Assembly (NCBI GenBank): GCA_023897205.1
Contig: JAHWDD010000006.1
Location: 2,046,001-2,110,000 of the forward strand
DNA from: Exophiala sp. HKRS030
Taxonomy: Eukaryota; Ascomycota; Eurotiomycetes; Chaetothyriales; Herpotrichiellaceae
Length of the DNA: 64,000 bases
Reading direction: 5' to 3'
Part shown: positions 12,519 through 24,420 of the stretch, in pieces
Layout: each line of letters begins with the position of its first letter
Numbering within the stretch: the stretch's first letter is position 1
Made by a program: the position numbers and the translations under genes
Notes under the pieces: generated by a model
What the model was told of the DNA's origin: nothing
The model's input: only the letters and a program-made list of their open reading frames with translations
Databases searched by the model: none

Positions 12519-15439
12519 ATGGACAATGCTGCAGACTATGAGGGGCGTCGAAACAATGCAAACACTGCTGCTTCTTACGGTCAAGACCCTCAACGCCCCA
12601 GACCTGGTCCTTCCAGCATGATCTCTCCTCAATTTACCACGAGCCAGAATTATGACCTGCAGGACCAACAGGATGATCTCCTCGAGAGGCTTGCGGGCCA
12701 ATATACCTCCTTTGAAGCCCATGACATGCTCGTAAAGGCCTTTGAAAAGACGATAACTGGTCGATTGTCGGCGAGTTTCAAAGATGGTATCAGACTGGCC
12801 GAAGTCGTTGAAGATGCAATCAAACCGAAGATCGGCATTGCTTTCCTTGCTGGCGCCGACACCCCTCAAGTGACACAAATGGAACAGATCCAAATGTCAC
12901 AGAAGGAGCCTGATCAAAAGGACGCTTCTTGGCGAGTCAATACTGCAGGAGCGCTTCTCAAGAACTTCGACGTCGACAAGTCCATGTCCATCATTGCTAC
13001 TGACAATACCCCTGCGGTGATCGCTGCAGCACGCCAGCGCATGAATGCCACTGGCCCATTTACCGATCCCAATGCGACATCGAATCATCGAGCCCTGGCT
13101 CTACGCCGGCACCAAGATCGCATTGTCACAATACGCAGTGACAATGTCAAGATCGTCAACGTGTTATTCTCCGAGAAATGGGACCTTGAAGGCCTCTTGG
13201 TTGAAGTAGACCAGTCAAGCCTGATGGCGGTCATCCTGAATTATCGGCACATCATCAATCGTGGTGGTTCCGACCTGTCTTGTGGAGAAACGGTGAGTGA
13301 TTGGCCTGCTCAATTTTTCCATCTGACAGTCTGCTAGATCAAACTGCTTGACAACATGATCGAGGACGCTCGCAGACTCTGCATTCGAAGTCCTATTTTG
13401 TTCCGAATGTCTACTAGAAGACACATCATCTCGTCCAAGAACACACGCTATGGCGTCGACCACGGCACCATGTTCCAGACGCTGACCACGAGCAGCGGGA
13501 TCAAAAACATCATTTCCCTCAGCGCGGCCTATTTCAATTCGCTGGCTTCCTACAACAGACAAGAGCAACAACTGATCCGACCAAGGTTTCTCCAGATGTT
13601 GGTTCTGCTGTTATCTCTACTGAATGACGGTACATCAGATTCCACCAACCCCTTCAGACCACCGCTTTTAACTGACACAAAAGTCCAATAGATGACTTGA
13701 GTGAATTGGCCGAATTCCTCGAAGTGACCTACTCAATCCAGGCCCACCGGCAGCACATCGAACTTCTCATCCTCAAAGTACTCCCACTCATGTCAATCAA
13801 CTCCAAAATCTTTCTGCGGTCCCTCATCATTGCCTGCGATGGCCCTCTGGCAAACCCTGATCCACAGCTGTCTGATCAGCCTCAGCTCTGGAGCATGTTC
13901 CTTCACCACCTGGTCGACCATCAGTACGTTCTGCCCGGCACTATCGAGCAGGTAGGCAGTGCGGAGTGCTCGTGGGTCATCAATTGGCCTGAAAAGGGCT
14001 ACTCAGATTCCGGCATTTTCAAGCACCTGCAATATGCCGGGCCCGCAAGGACCATCAACGAGATACCACCGATCAATCTCACTGCGGAGTACACCTCGAA
14101 TGAAGTCACCATTATTCTTACTAATGGCTGTCGATACATTGTCTCGGTGGAAGACCTCGAAAACATCACCCGCATGACGCCACGACGGTACGCGGTCGTT
14201 GAAGCCACCCCCGAGGGCAGGTCTTTCAATCTTGACATAACAGACGTCCAGGTCAATGAGCCTCTTTACAGGGCCATATGGGAAATCAATACGACACTTA
14301 ATGTCGTAAAGAGCATCCTCCCAGCTCGACCGAAGCACACAATGTCGGCGCGTCTCAACAGCATCATCGGGGAGCGGCTTCCCATATCCCGGAGGCTGAG
14401 CCGAGGCGGGTCACCTAGCGAACAATCACTCCTTCCCGAGATCAAGGGGTCGGGCCGTTTAACGTACCACGTCGCTTCGCTCAACGAGCACATGCTCGCT
14501 GTCACGTACAAAGTCGAGGGACGGAAAATCACCCGGCGAGAACTCGTGCGGCACCTGGCGTCGGACCTCAGCAAGATGCGCGCTGCCATCGAGGCCATCG
14601 AGATCACGGTCCAGCAGACGTTCGACGAGAAACGGCTGGACGAGCGGATTCGACAGACGGTGCACGGCATCCGGGCGAGACTGGTCGCGGTGTGGCGCCT
14701 CTACAGACTCGCGGAGGAGAACAAGGAGAAGATGGAAAAGTACTCGGCCAAACTGGCGGACGAGCCGATCTCCAAGGTCCTCTACCCGATCGGCGCCGAG
14801 GAGACGCCCATCGCCGTCTGGAACGTGTACAAGGCGTGGCGCGGCGGCGGCAACGGGGACGTCATCTACATTGAGGCCCAACGTCGTTCGGTCCACTCGG
14901 TCACGCTGTTGAACGACGGCATGACCATGGAGGTCAGCTTCCACGGGCACGAGACCAAATACTTTGTCACCCCTCTCACAAAGATCGAGGACGGAGAGCA
15001 CGAAGAAGAGATCAGATCGGAGGACATGGTCATCCTAGCCGGTCAATACCTCATTGTAGTCGAACGAAACGGGATAACATTTACCCCAAACGAGTTGGCA
15101 AACTCGGGTCACCACCATCACAATCACCCACAGCAGCAGCATGGCATATCAAAGGCCGGCGACGAACCTCTTCTCGGACCTTGTCAACCAGCAACGCCAA
15201 CATCATTCGCCGCAAGTCGATCGACCGAGAGATATCCCAGGATAGAAAGGCGATCCGTCCCAGAGTCGTCGGCCGCTGCCGCTACCGCTACGCCCACCCG
15301 AAGGACTCTCCCCAGGCCGCAAATGCAGCTGGAGACGATCTTGAACTGGCTAAAGGTCACGGGGGTAGAATCGCCCAGGAGAAGGAGGAGACACCCACAG
15401 AACGATGCCACTCAGATGATCATCAGTGCCATCCGTTGA
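12519..15439 (+). CDS. Conserved fungal protein of unknown function, ~937 aa
   Basis: I do not recognise a domain. Three exons (12519-13292, 13338-13629, 13692-15439; introns with GTGAGT...TAG and GTACAT...TAG) join in frame. The product has a polar Gln/Asn/Pro-rich N-terminus, a predicted mostly helical body (for example the leucine-rich FLQMLVLLLSLLN and IELLILKVLPLMSIN stretches), a basic, heptad-rich region around EAIEITVQQTFDEKRLDERI and VWRLYRLAEENKEKMEKY that could be a coiled coil, then a beta-rich section (VHSVTLLNDGMTMEVSF) and a low-complexity tail with His/Gln runs (HHHHNHPQQQH). No signal peptide or membrane segment. Codon use shifts to strongly GC-ending after about 14300. Confidence 0.8.
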
Positions 15440-15985
15440 TATTCATGTTGACAATGTTGATGTGATGACCCCTTTTTGAAGGCGGGTGCTGTTATGCGCT
15501 GGCTAGCTGAACAATGAATAATGGGAGAGAGCAAGGAGGGAAAACATCAACGTCATCTCCATTTTGGAAAAACAAAAAAAATGTATTCAACTTCTCACAC
15601 TGATAGGTCCGAAATCCATTTTTATTCTTCTTGGTTTATCTCATTTGGTTCTCGACTCCGCATAACGCCCCCCTATCTCCCGTATTTACCTGGCCTTGAC
15701 TCGTTTTCGCGCCCACGCATGCAATGGATAAGACGGAAAGCAAAAAAAAAGGGAAAGAAAAATGCCGATCCAGAAATCAGCATGCATTTGCTGGAAATCC
15801 TCGTCGCTTTCCATCCTCCCCCCTGCAACAGACAAAACGGCAGAGTGAAGATTTGGTTGAAAGTAATAAAAATGGAGGCTTCCGAGAGAGAGTAAAAAAG
15901 AATAATGCCCAACCACCATGTGTGTGTACACACACATGCACCGGCACACGCACGCACACAAGTGTGGGGTTGTCGGTCCTTTTCT
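15440..15985. other. Convergent 3' intergenic region
   Basis: Lies between the rightward unknown gene and the leftward pyrophosphorylase gene. It contains A-rich runs and a GT/AC-rich tract (about 15917-15962, CACACACATGCACC...). No gene is seen. Confidence 0.5.
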
Positions 15986-17401
15986 TTACATGATGATAGA
16001 AGGCACCTCGACGTTCGCTTTGATACTCTTGTGGGGCAAAACACTACCACCATTGACATAAATCTCGTCACCGATAGAGACGTCATCACCCAAGACGGTG
16101 ACGTTCTCCAGACGAGCCCAACGGCCGACGGTAGATCTCCAACCTGTTCAAGGGAGAAGAAAGAAACAAGTCAGTAAACTGATGTACGTGGTAGTATAGA
16201 AGAACAAGAAAGAAAGAAAGTGACGTCGTGTCGTATCGTGTCAACTCACCGACAATGGTAGACTTGACCCATGCGTGGTCTTTGACCTTCGAGTCCTCCA
16301 GCAGCACGCATCTCTGGAGTCGGACACCGTCGCCGATGACGCAGCCGGGGCCGATGACCACGTTGGGGCCGATGCGGCAGCCCTTGCCGATCTTCGCGGT
16401 CGGGTCGACCATGACGTTGCCGCCAAAGACGTAGGGTTCGTTGTTGGAGACGAGGGCCTTGGGCTTGTTCTTGGCCAGGGAGGACAGGTACAGGCAGGTG
16501 CCGCTCAGGAAGTCCTTGGGCTGGCCCACGTCCATCCAGAAGCCCTCGAGGTCGAACGAGTGGAGCTGGTTGTCCTTGCAGATGGCCGGGAAGGTCTCCT
16601 GCTCGATCGAGGTGGGCCGCAGCTCGATGCGCTTGAGGACCGACGGGTTGAGGATGTAGATGCCCGCGTTGATCCGGTTGCCGACGAACTCGACAGGCTT
16701 CTCGACGAACCGGTCGATGCGGGAGGGGTGGCTGGGCTTGTGGACGATGACGCCGTACTTGCTGGGCTCCTCGACCTTGGTCACGACGATGGTGCCCTCG
16801 TCCCCGTGGGAGGCGTGGAAGTCGGCCAGCTGCCGGAAGGGGTACTCGCAGATGACGTCCGAGTTGAGGACGAAGAACGGCTTGTCGTCCCGGCCGAGGA
16901 TCTTCTCGGCGAGCTTCAGGGGGCCCGCGGTGCCCAGGGGTTCGGTCTCGACCGAGAACGTGATCTTGACGTTGTACCTCTCCTCGTACTGCTTCAGGGC
17001 CCCGGTCATGACCTCCGGGCGATAGTTAACCGCCAGGACAATGTCCGTGACGCCGGCGGCCGCCAGGGCCTCGACCTGGTGCAGGATCATGGGTCGGTTG
17101 GCGAACTCGACGAGGGGTTTCGGGAGGGTGAGGGTGAGAGGTCGCAGTCTGGTGCCGAAGCCACCGACGCTGTGGTGCCGCCAATGTCTTGTCAGTAAGG
17201 TGCTCTGCCATTTTGGGGGGGAGGAGGGGGGCGTCTCTCTCCGTCGCGGGGGAGGCGGCGACTACGACGGCCGCGGCTTTTACATACAGAATGAGGGCTG
17301 CGTCGAGGAGGAGAAACGTCCGTGTTAGCATTGGTTTTCCCTTTCTCGTACGCACACGCGGGTCCGACGTTCACAGTCAGAGAGTCCAACATACCCTTCA
17401 T
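15986..17401 (-). CDS. mpg1: GDP-mannose pyrophosphorylase (mannose-1-phosphate guanylyltransferase)
   Basis: Makes GDP-mannose from mannose-1-phosphate and GTP in the cytosol, feeding protein glycosylation, GPI anchors and cell-wall mannan. Four exons: 17401-17395 (7 nt), 17297-17288 (10 nt), 17169-16250, 16143-15986. The two micro-exons encode MKALIL and restore the canonical start before [20 protein letters not shown]. Total 364 aa, equal to the usual fungal length. Visible parts: nucleotidyltransferase signature [24 protein letters not shown] (metal-binding Asp), [31 protein letters not shown], and a C-terminal left-handed beta-helix of hexapeptide repeats ([20 protein letters not shown]) ending VPSIIM. 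Codon use is strongly biased to C/G third positions, as expected for a highly expressed gene. The gene was confirmed by motif recognition, not by search. Confidence 0.95.
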
Positions 17402-18852
17402 CCTTGCGAGGAAGTGCTTTGTTCTCGATTCGTCTCTTTGAAAAGTGAAAGAAGGCGAAGATCTTTGGTCGAGGGTGAAAGAAGATGAAACGCGAGCGAC
17501 GGGTGGGTTTTGAAAAGCGAGCGTAAGGTACACTACCGTGTGGAAGCGGTGGACGGTTCAAGAAAGGTCAAAGAGCAATCCGGAGTAGAAAAGAGGAGTG
17601 GGAGTAGAAAAAGGAGCAGAGGTCTTTGTCTTTGTCTCTGTGTGTGTGTGTGTGTGTGTGAGATAGGGGAGTATAAAGACTGAGAAGTCGGTGTCTGGTG
17701 GTGTGCAGTGAGTGTCACTCTGAAGTCGAGCCACAGTGTTCGAAAAGTTTAGTGTCAAGTTATTTTACCTAGACACTAGTCACTAGTACATCAACGCTAA
17801 TTTTATCGATAGCGGAATGGCCTAGACTGGCGTTTGGTGGCTTAAAAAGAAAACATGTCAGACGTCGCTTGTCACACACATACAAAGGCCAATTCTATTC
17901 GGTCGTCTTCATGTCAGACATGCATGAAATTTCCTCGGACAACTCTCTCCTTTCTATCAACCCACACACGCCCCCCTTCCCCCCGACTGTCATCAAATTG
18001 TCCCTCGATTGGTCTGTCCTTCTGATGAGATTTTAATACAGTACTGTACAGTATTGTTTCCGCTTGACGGGGAGGCGTTTCTTGTACAGTATCATGAGCC
18101 CCCCCCCCGGTGGTGGATTCGAGCTCAGATGTATGTAATGTACCACACGGAGGACGGAGTGACAGCCAGTCCACAAATTCCTCGGGCACGGTTTTTTAGC
18201 CTCCGGGCTTGCAGAAGGTCCCGTTGGAAAAATCTCAGCTCTTCTTTTCTCGCATGGGCTCGAATGGACTTTCCTTTCTGAATAATGACTCTGTAGGTAC
18301 TCCATACTTCGAAGTACTCGGTCAGTAAAGGAACGCCGCCTCTTGTTCCAGGCCCCAGTCTTTCGCTGACAGGTATGCGTGTAGATCACTGAGGCGTGGT
18401 GTGTGGGCAGACGACGCGTTACACAGCCACGATAACCCCGTGGTTGACGCGCCGTTTGTTTTCATTTTTATTTTTCTTGTTGTTTTTTGGTTTTATTACG
18501 GTGTACGGAAATACAAATACAGACGAAGTTTCTCTCCAGATAAAAGCAACATACGGAGTACGAAATCGCGAATTGCAAAAGACTTCGATATGAATTCATA
18601 CACTGCATCCCGTACCACGGCCATGTTTTTGGGCTTTTCTTTTCTTTTCGTTTTTGGGTGGAGTGCCATGATTCAGCGCTTGAAGCCAGCACTGACCGGT
18701 AGACCTGGAATGCAACATTCACTCTTTACCGTGTCCTTGTACCTTTGCTGAGCCATGACTGTCACCAGCCTCCAATGGTACCTCAATCATCCAACCGAGT
18801 AATCAAAAGCAAAACAGAATCCCAACGAAATGACGCAGAACCCTTGTGACTT
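17402..18852. other. Upstream region of mpg1 and intergenic
   Basis: No gene is seen. It has a (GT)n tract at 17639-17660 in the probable mpg1 leader/promoter, a run of C near 18099-18107, and TACGGAGTAC at 18552-18561. Confidence 0.5.
17639..17660. repeat. (GT)n microsatellite
   Basis: About eleven uninterrupted GT dinucleotides, roughly 240 bp upstream of the mpg1 start codon. Confidence 0.9.
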
Positions 18853-20454
18853 TCAAAATGTCCCCTTCTGAATCGCTTGGACAAATTGCTGTTTGAAAGC
18901 CACAATTTCGTTGTATCTTGGATCATTGCTACTCTCCCCATGAACTGTCAACTGGTCAGCTGAACGGTCAAACAAAACATAACCAAAGGGCCGGACAACT
19001 TACAGATGCCTACAACCACGGATCGCCAACTGCCGGCCTCTCGGTACAAGTGACACACCATGCCCCCAGAACATCCATACGTTCCGACAAGATTACATTC
19101 TCTGATCTGCGCGAAATCGCTGTTGCCATGCCCCGGATTGCCTCGGTGATCTGATTGAAGCTGGCCAAAAGCTACGCTTCGACAATGGGGGTTGAATGTC
19201 CTAGAAAAATCCTAATGCAGTGACACAACACGTTAGATGATCCCTATGTCCTCGTTTTTGACACTGAGTAGGACATATCAAGACTTACGCCTGGATTCTT
19301 CGCAGCAGCAGGGTCGAGATTCGATCTCTCTTCACACCATAAATCCCAGGCAAACGGAATGTTGGCTTGTCTCGCAAATTCTTTTCGTTTGGGAGAAAGG
19401 TCGGTGCGCTCCACAAGTATGTTGTTCGCAGGATAATACGCTGCAAAGAGGCGCAGGTATGACTGATCAGTGTCCTTGAAAGACCTGCCCGACGTATTTG
19501 TGGTAGGTTCGGTGAGTGATGAGGACAAGGCACTTGATGGGACTGAATCGGGTGGGTAGTTCCCACTCGTGACTGCGGCTTGACTCAATTCAAACACTGC
19601 GATGTCCGACGATCGTGATAAGCTGACCAAGTACACTGGCCACACTTCGGGTCCTATTTCACAAAAGTGGTCAGTGTCTAGGATGGAACAGCACCTCACG
19701 GGTCCCCAGGGATGGTGCACTTACCGCTCTGAGTCACCCCAGAAGCTCGTCTCTTGTTCGAGACCAAAGCTCGCGGTCGCGCAGGGTTCGTAACTTTCAA
19801 GTATTTCTCTGTTTCGTCGACATTTGTGAAGGGGATCGTGTTGAGGAAGTGTGCACATGTCACGAACTTCGTCTTATCTAGCCAGAAGCCAGACATCATG
19901 GCGTATTCATGTTCCACGAGGTCGTCTACCGACTTGCTCATACCGTCATCCCTAGGACGGAGCACGGTGATGAAGATTCGTCCGGTGACTTGCTTCGCGA
20001 GTTGGCCGACGTGATCCAATGCCTGGAATTCAAGTCATTAGTTTGGCTGGACGGTGAGATCGGCAAAGATGACTTACGGCAAGGATTTGTTCGCGTTCAG
20101 GTGCAAGGTGTCGGAGTTGCTTGACTATCTCGTCATCAATCTCGATAGACCCATCGGCTTCCACTTGGAGACTAGCCGTCCATTGGTTGGATATCGCATC
20201 GAAACACGGTCCACCAAATTGCCCAACCATGTTGTAATGTCTCGCAGAAGGCTGCTGACGGCATATAGCAGGGAAGGTACTTGCGTAGAACACTGAGACA
20301 TTTAAACGAAAACATCATCAGTATATAATGCCCTTCAGATTGAAAATGTCTGTGTTGGTTTACCAGGAGAGTCTTTGATTTCGGCAGGATTGTGGTTTGC
20401 TCTGGTTTGCTTTCGCGGAGACTGACGTCTCCCATCACCCTGACCTTTGTTCAT
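18853..20454 (-). CDS. Trypsin-like serine peptidase, six exons
   Basis: Hand-spliced model of 422 aa: exons 20454-20364, 20292-20078, 20022-19725, 19653-19289, 19211-19004 and 18944-18853, all GT-AG and in frame. The three catalytic regions of a chymotrypsin-fold (S1-type) peptidase appear in the right order: His in FVTCAHFLN (exon 3), Asp in SSDIAVFEL (exon 4) and Ser in YGCSGGMVCH (exon 5), followed by VVVGI. The N-terminus is basic and polar (MNKGQGDGRRQSPRKQTR), without a signal peptide, so an intracellular location is more likely than secretion. Proteins of this kind in ascomycetes are annotated as trypsin-like cysteine/serine peptidase domain proteins; substrate unknown. The start at 20454 was chosen because only its frame joins exon 2. 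The ORFs of the separate exons look meaningless until spliced. Confidence 0.8.
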
Positions 20455-22030
20455 GATGTGAGATTTTGTTCCCGTTCGACTGCGGAATAAGAAAGAAAGT
20501 AGTTTCTGGAAGAATCAGCTTCTTGGATCAAGACTGTGGTAGATTGACTATTTATGTTTGTTGTAGCCGAGTTCAAGTTATCCCTGAAATTGACCATAGC
20601 AGTAAATTTTTGGCAGGAATGTTTGCAGGAATGTCTCTGGGATATTTACGGTATGTGCATTCTTAAATGAACAGCACGAAGGCAGTGATTGATGAGCGCG
20701 CTGCGCAGGAGCCTCGCAAATTCCAACTCCATGATTGCATGCCATCAACCCCGGTAGATACAATGCTTCATGACTTCATGTTGAAGCGGCGATTCCTGCG
20801 AGTGTCAACGGCCAAACGGTAGAAGTCTTTGCTCGGCAGAACGGTCGACAACGGTCGACAACGACACGTATGTCGACGAATGCGCCGCTGATGGGAGCAA
20901 AGACTTTTGAGAGCGAGATTTTTATTCATTCTCTCAATTGATAAGCAGAGTACCTGGGTAGATATCTACATCTTCTGTGTTACCACACACCCTCATTTCC
21001 TAGAGAGTTGTCGGATGTATGAGATTTGGGGATCGCCAAGCACTGTTTACAAAGTAAAATTCGACTCCCATATTCCCTTCAAACGACCATGATTCTCTCT
21101 CTCCCTCGCTCCAGATCATGAACTCTTCCCCGTAACAACACAAAGTTGTGAGGGAGTATGAGAAAATTGTCTCTTTCTCCTTTTCTCTCTTGATTTCTTT
21201 GTGGGTTTCAGTCCAGCTTGTATGAGACGCTTCAACAGGTTCGAGGACATTTTTCAACTGAGTGCATCTGGCCACTCAATCGTTTGGTGGCCCTTGCAAG
21301 ATTATTGACGCTTGACTGTCTCAGAGGCGGGGATACACCTCTCACCAGGATGTTACCGTTCCCATCTTTTCCCAATCTCTTTTTGTTCTTTGTTGTTTTT
21401 GGTCTAAACAGCTTTCGTCTTCTATCTCTTTCTCCTTTTTTGGTTCTTTGCTGAGTCTGTCCTGAACAGCCTTGGTCTTCTATCTCCTTTTCCCGGTCTT
21501 TGTTGAGCTTGTCTCGTCGCCGGGCTCCGACCCGGCTGCCCCTGACTGAGATGTCATTGTTTGCCATTCTGAAAACTGTCTCTTCCCGCGGCTTGCCTGA
21601 CACGCAAGGTGCATTTGTTGTTTATTGCCGCAATCAAACTGTCTTTTTTTGTCTCCTTCCAGCCTTTGCGACCCCCGGGACAATCTTGATGTTCCGACGC
21701 AAAATGCAAGGTAAGAAACTCTACGCAGCAGGCAAGCTGCAGATTGGGCCCTTGGGAGAACAAAGAAGATCAGAAACAACCAGCTCGCCTCTTTCTTCCA
21801 AGGTAAGTAGATCCCCTCTTTGGAGGAAATGAAAGAAGAGAGAGAGAGAGAGACTATCTGAGTGAGAGAGTATAAGAAGGGAGAGATGTAGACACTTGAC
21901 CACTTTTACTCTCTACCATCAACAACTCTGAAGAACATCATCACCGTCAACACTCTGACAAACACCATCACCATCAGCGTCATTATCCACTCCTTGGACC
22001 TAGCACGGACACCCAGAAAAATCAAACACA
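20455..22030. other. Intergenic, no supported gene
   Basis: Tandem GGTCGACAAC units occur at about 20842-20862. From 21140 on, both strands are rich in TTTC/CTTTT and GA tracts, with an AGAGAG run at 21839-21852, consistent with a pyrimidine/purine-skewed promoter and leader for the zinc-finger gene. Small frames at 21500-21832 were not accepted as genes. Confidence 0.5.
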
Positions 22031-22640
22031 ATGTCGTCAGCCCTCACAACATCATTCGAAGTCCATCGGTGTGTGTTCTGCGACATAAACAATCCAAGCT
22101 GGAAAAAGCGTTGCGAGAAGTGCGGCGGCGTGACTATACCAACAAGAGACCAAAATTCCGAGGAGCTCAAGTGGACCAAGTTTGCATTTGGGCCAGCGGT
22201 CCCCATTCCGCTCGAACCTCACACGCAAACATAATTTGATCAAGAGTATCCTGCAGTTTTGGGTCCTCAATCGAGAGCTGCCATCTTTGTCGGAAATTCC
22301 GAACACAAAGTCCTGGTCATCATCAAGCCAGGAGGAGAAGTGGCGTTCTCCACCCAGACAGGTGTCCAGCGACCGAGAACCATGAAGTGGGATCCCGTCA
22401 CTGAGGCCCAGCTCAGTCAAGCCGTACAGCAGATCATCCCAGGACAAACAGATTATGCCTCGATCGAGTCACAAACCCCCTGTCTTGCTTTTCTAGTTTG
22501 CTTGACCCTTTCATCCATCTTCTTCGAGACTTGCGTCTTGCTGCTATGATTGGACGCTAACATTGAGCAGTCATCGCAAATGCCCATTACCACCCTCCTC
22601 AGCCCTGAAATTGGAACGCGGCATGGCTTGCGGAATCTCG
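22031..22640 (+). CDS. RanBP2-type zinc-finger protein with an in-frame stop
   Basis: The first frame (22031-22234) encodes a compact zinc finger at residues 14-31 with spacing C-x2-C-x3-N-x6-C-x2-C (CVFCDINNPSWKKRCEKC), which fits the RanBP2/NZF pattern that binds RNA, Ran or ubiquitin. It stops at TAA 22232-22234, yet the same frame continues directly beyond the stop with protein-like sequence (FDQEYPAVLGPQSRAAIF, then VGNSEHKVLVIIKPGGEVAF and DPVTEAQLSQAVQQIIPGQ). No standard intron removes the stop; a weak in-frame possibility is 22199-22246 (GTCCCC...AAGAG). A later intron may end at about 22571 (CGCTAAC...GAGCAG). The end coordinate is approximate. It could be a truncated 67-aa protein, a pseudogene, a readthrough gene, or carry an assembly error. 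Confidence 0.5.
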
Positions 22641-23085
22641 GGGTGGTCACGATGGAAATGATGGAAGAAAGAAATCTCATGGAGGCTGGAGGCGGATTGC
22701 ATGGATTGGAGTTGGATTTCCGGGGGATTTGCGATGAGCTGCGTGGGTGTGATGGTGAATTGCATGGGGATGGAACGGTGGTCGAAAATTGTGAACTCCA
22801 AGTTTCTTTTGTCAGGGAGGATTTTTGCGCTGGTTGTGTATGGCATTGCGAGTGGATTTCATTTCATTATGATTCAGATAGAAAACCTCATCTTCTCATA
22901 TTCCTACTACCATTCTACGATACTGTTCCCCTCGAGTACTCCCTCTGAGGCAAGTATCAGTCAGTAGATAAATGTACCTGTCACGGTTTCACCGATCATG
23001 ACTAGATACTGCCTTTCGCGACGCTACCTATCTAACGAACCGCCCCAGCCCCGCGGACAACATTGCGCCATTGGGCCTGGCACCC
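22641..23085. other. Short convergent intergenic region
   Basis: A frame on + (to 22948) rich in Gly/Glu/Met, with conflicting frames on the other strand; nothing recognisable. Confidence 0.4.
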
Positions 23086-24420
23086 CTAGTCAGTGTTACC
23101 ACTCTTTGAATCTCGAGGAGGCGAAGGCGGTGAGGAGTTCTCTTCTCTCCACGCCTTAAGTTCTGCAGCTTCTTTCAAGTCCCTGTCCACCAATGCAAGC
23201 TTGCGAGCATCATGTTGAAGCGCATCCCTCCAATCCCCCGCCGTATGTTTGAGGACAGCCCCAAGGTCCTTGGCCTGGATCAATCCACCACGGGGCTTGC
23301 ATTTGCAAAACACGGGCCGGTGGAAGCTGACCTGGGGCGCGTCTGCGGGGACGTCGTGAATTGCTCGGAGACTCGCGCGGTCGAAAGCTTGCGCAACTGG
23401 TCCTATCCGGTCGAACATCGCTTGGAAGGCTGGGCCGAGTGGCGCCAGTTCTGGGTGAACTCTGGACCAGACACCGTCGGGGCCTGAGAAAAAGTCGTGT
23501 TCTGCATTTCTCATGTGGAGAAGAGTGTAGACCTCTGCCCACCACGGATAGTACCCGGCCATTTCCCAGTCGATGATTGCCTCGATCTTATCATCCTTGA
23601 CAATGATATTGGTCAGGTTCAGATCCATATGACTCAGCGTGTACGGCTCTCCAGCTGGAAAGCTGTCTTTGAGTTCTTGGAGCTTCGGCTCGATCACGTC
23701 CGGGTCTGTCGTTCTGCACTTGAATGCGATGCCAAAGCGAAGGTCGTCGGCCATATTCTCCAGCCATTCTTCCCTGGTGCGGCCTAGGCTTATGCAGCCC
23801 GGTCCATGGCCCCCATGGCAGACACCGACAACGATGTCGGGAAGCTCATCTCCGTTGACCCTCTGGGGATACGGTGCTGTGAATTGTCGGAGTTGTTTCA
23901 GGATGTCAGCCATTTGGTCCTTGTAACTGTCCTTTTGTTCGGGAGTCAGTTTGTGCCAAACTGCATGGAGTGTAGAGCCCTGCGCCCGAGGTACGAGTGT
24001 GAATTGTATAGGGTCGTTGGGCTCACTCAGGCGTTGCATCGTTTCAAGCAGCGGGATAGTCAGCCCTGGCTGTTCCTTCAAGAATTTCCAGGTCATGTAG
24101 TCGGCCCCCATGTTGGGATCGTTAGGCTGATCCAGAATAAGCCACTTGGTTCCAATTGACCATATGCCCATGTTGTTCCGGGAATGCATCATTTGGATCC
24201 GTGGCCCATAGCTCCCGGCCTGATCTTCCGCGGTCCAACCACAGGCCCAACATAGTAATACAGTTTCGTCGAAATTGCTCCTGAAACCCTGCTTAATCCA
24301 CTCTAGAGGGATTCTCACCTCGTCGGGACGCCTGCTGTCGGCAACAAGGCCCTCAAAGTGGCGCTCTGGATGAGTGTAGTCATGTTCGACGGGAACATTC
24401 CCACTGGCCCAGTCGATCAT
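23086..24420 (-). CDS. APH-family aminoglycoside/choline-type phosphotransferase domain protein
   Basis: Single exon, 444 aa. It has a kinase-like APH fold: catalytic loop LSHMDLNLTNIIV (Brenner-type HxDxxxxN) and metal-binding IIDWEMAGYYP, preceded by a degenerate N-lobe (KWLILDQPNDPNMGADYMTW). The C-terminal part continues with ARRAY-like tryptophan-rich WWAEVYTLLHMRNAEHDFF and a charged tail ending in SPPSPPRDSKSGNTD. Fungi carry many such paralogues; real substrates are mostly unknown and resistance to antibiotics should not be assumed. No membrane or signal segment. The first ATG of the frame is taken as start, as the upstream sequence has stops. Confidence 0.85.
   Translation of the reverse strand: MIDWASGNVPVEHDYTHPERHFEGLVADSRRPDEVRIPLEWIKQGFRSNFDETVLLCWACGWTAEDQAGSYGPRIQMMHSRNNMGIWSIGTKWLILDQPNDPNMGADYMTWKFLKEQPGLTIPLLETMQRLSEPNDPIQFTLVPRAQGSTLHAVWHKLTPEQKDSYKDQMADILKQLRQFTAPYPQRVNGDELPDIVVGVCHGGHGPGCISLGRTREEWLENMADDLRFGIAFKCRTTDPDVIEPKLQELKDSFPAGEPYTLSHMDLNLTNIIVKDDKIEAIIDWEMAGYYPWWAEVYTLLHMRNAEHDFFSGPDGVWSRVHPELAPLGPAFQAMFDRIGPVAQAFDRASLRAIHDVPADAPQVSFHRPVFCKCKPRGGLIQAKDLGAVLKHTAGDWRDALQHDARKLALVDRDLKEAAELKAWREENSSPPSPPRDSKSGNTD

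Noticed and set aside
16275..17198. 307-codon open frame on + strand opposite GDP-mannose pyrophosphorylase
   Set aside because: Rich in Asp, Val, Gly and Leu and exactly antisense to a gene with strong C/G third-position bias, which removes stops from the opposite frame.
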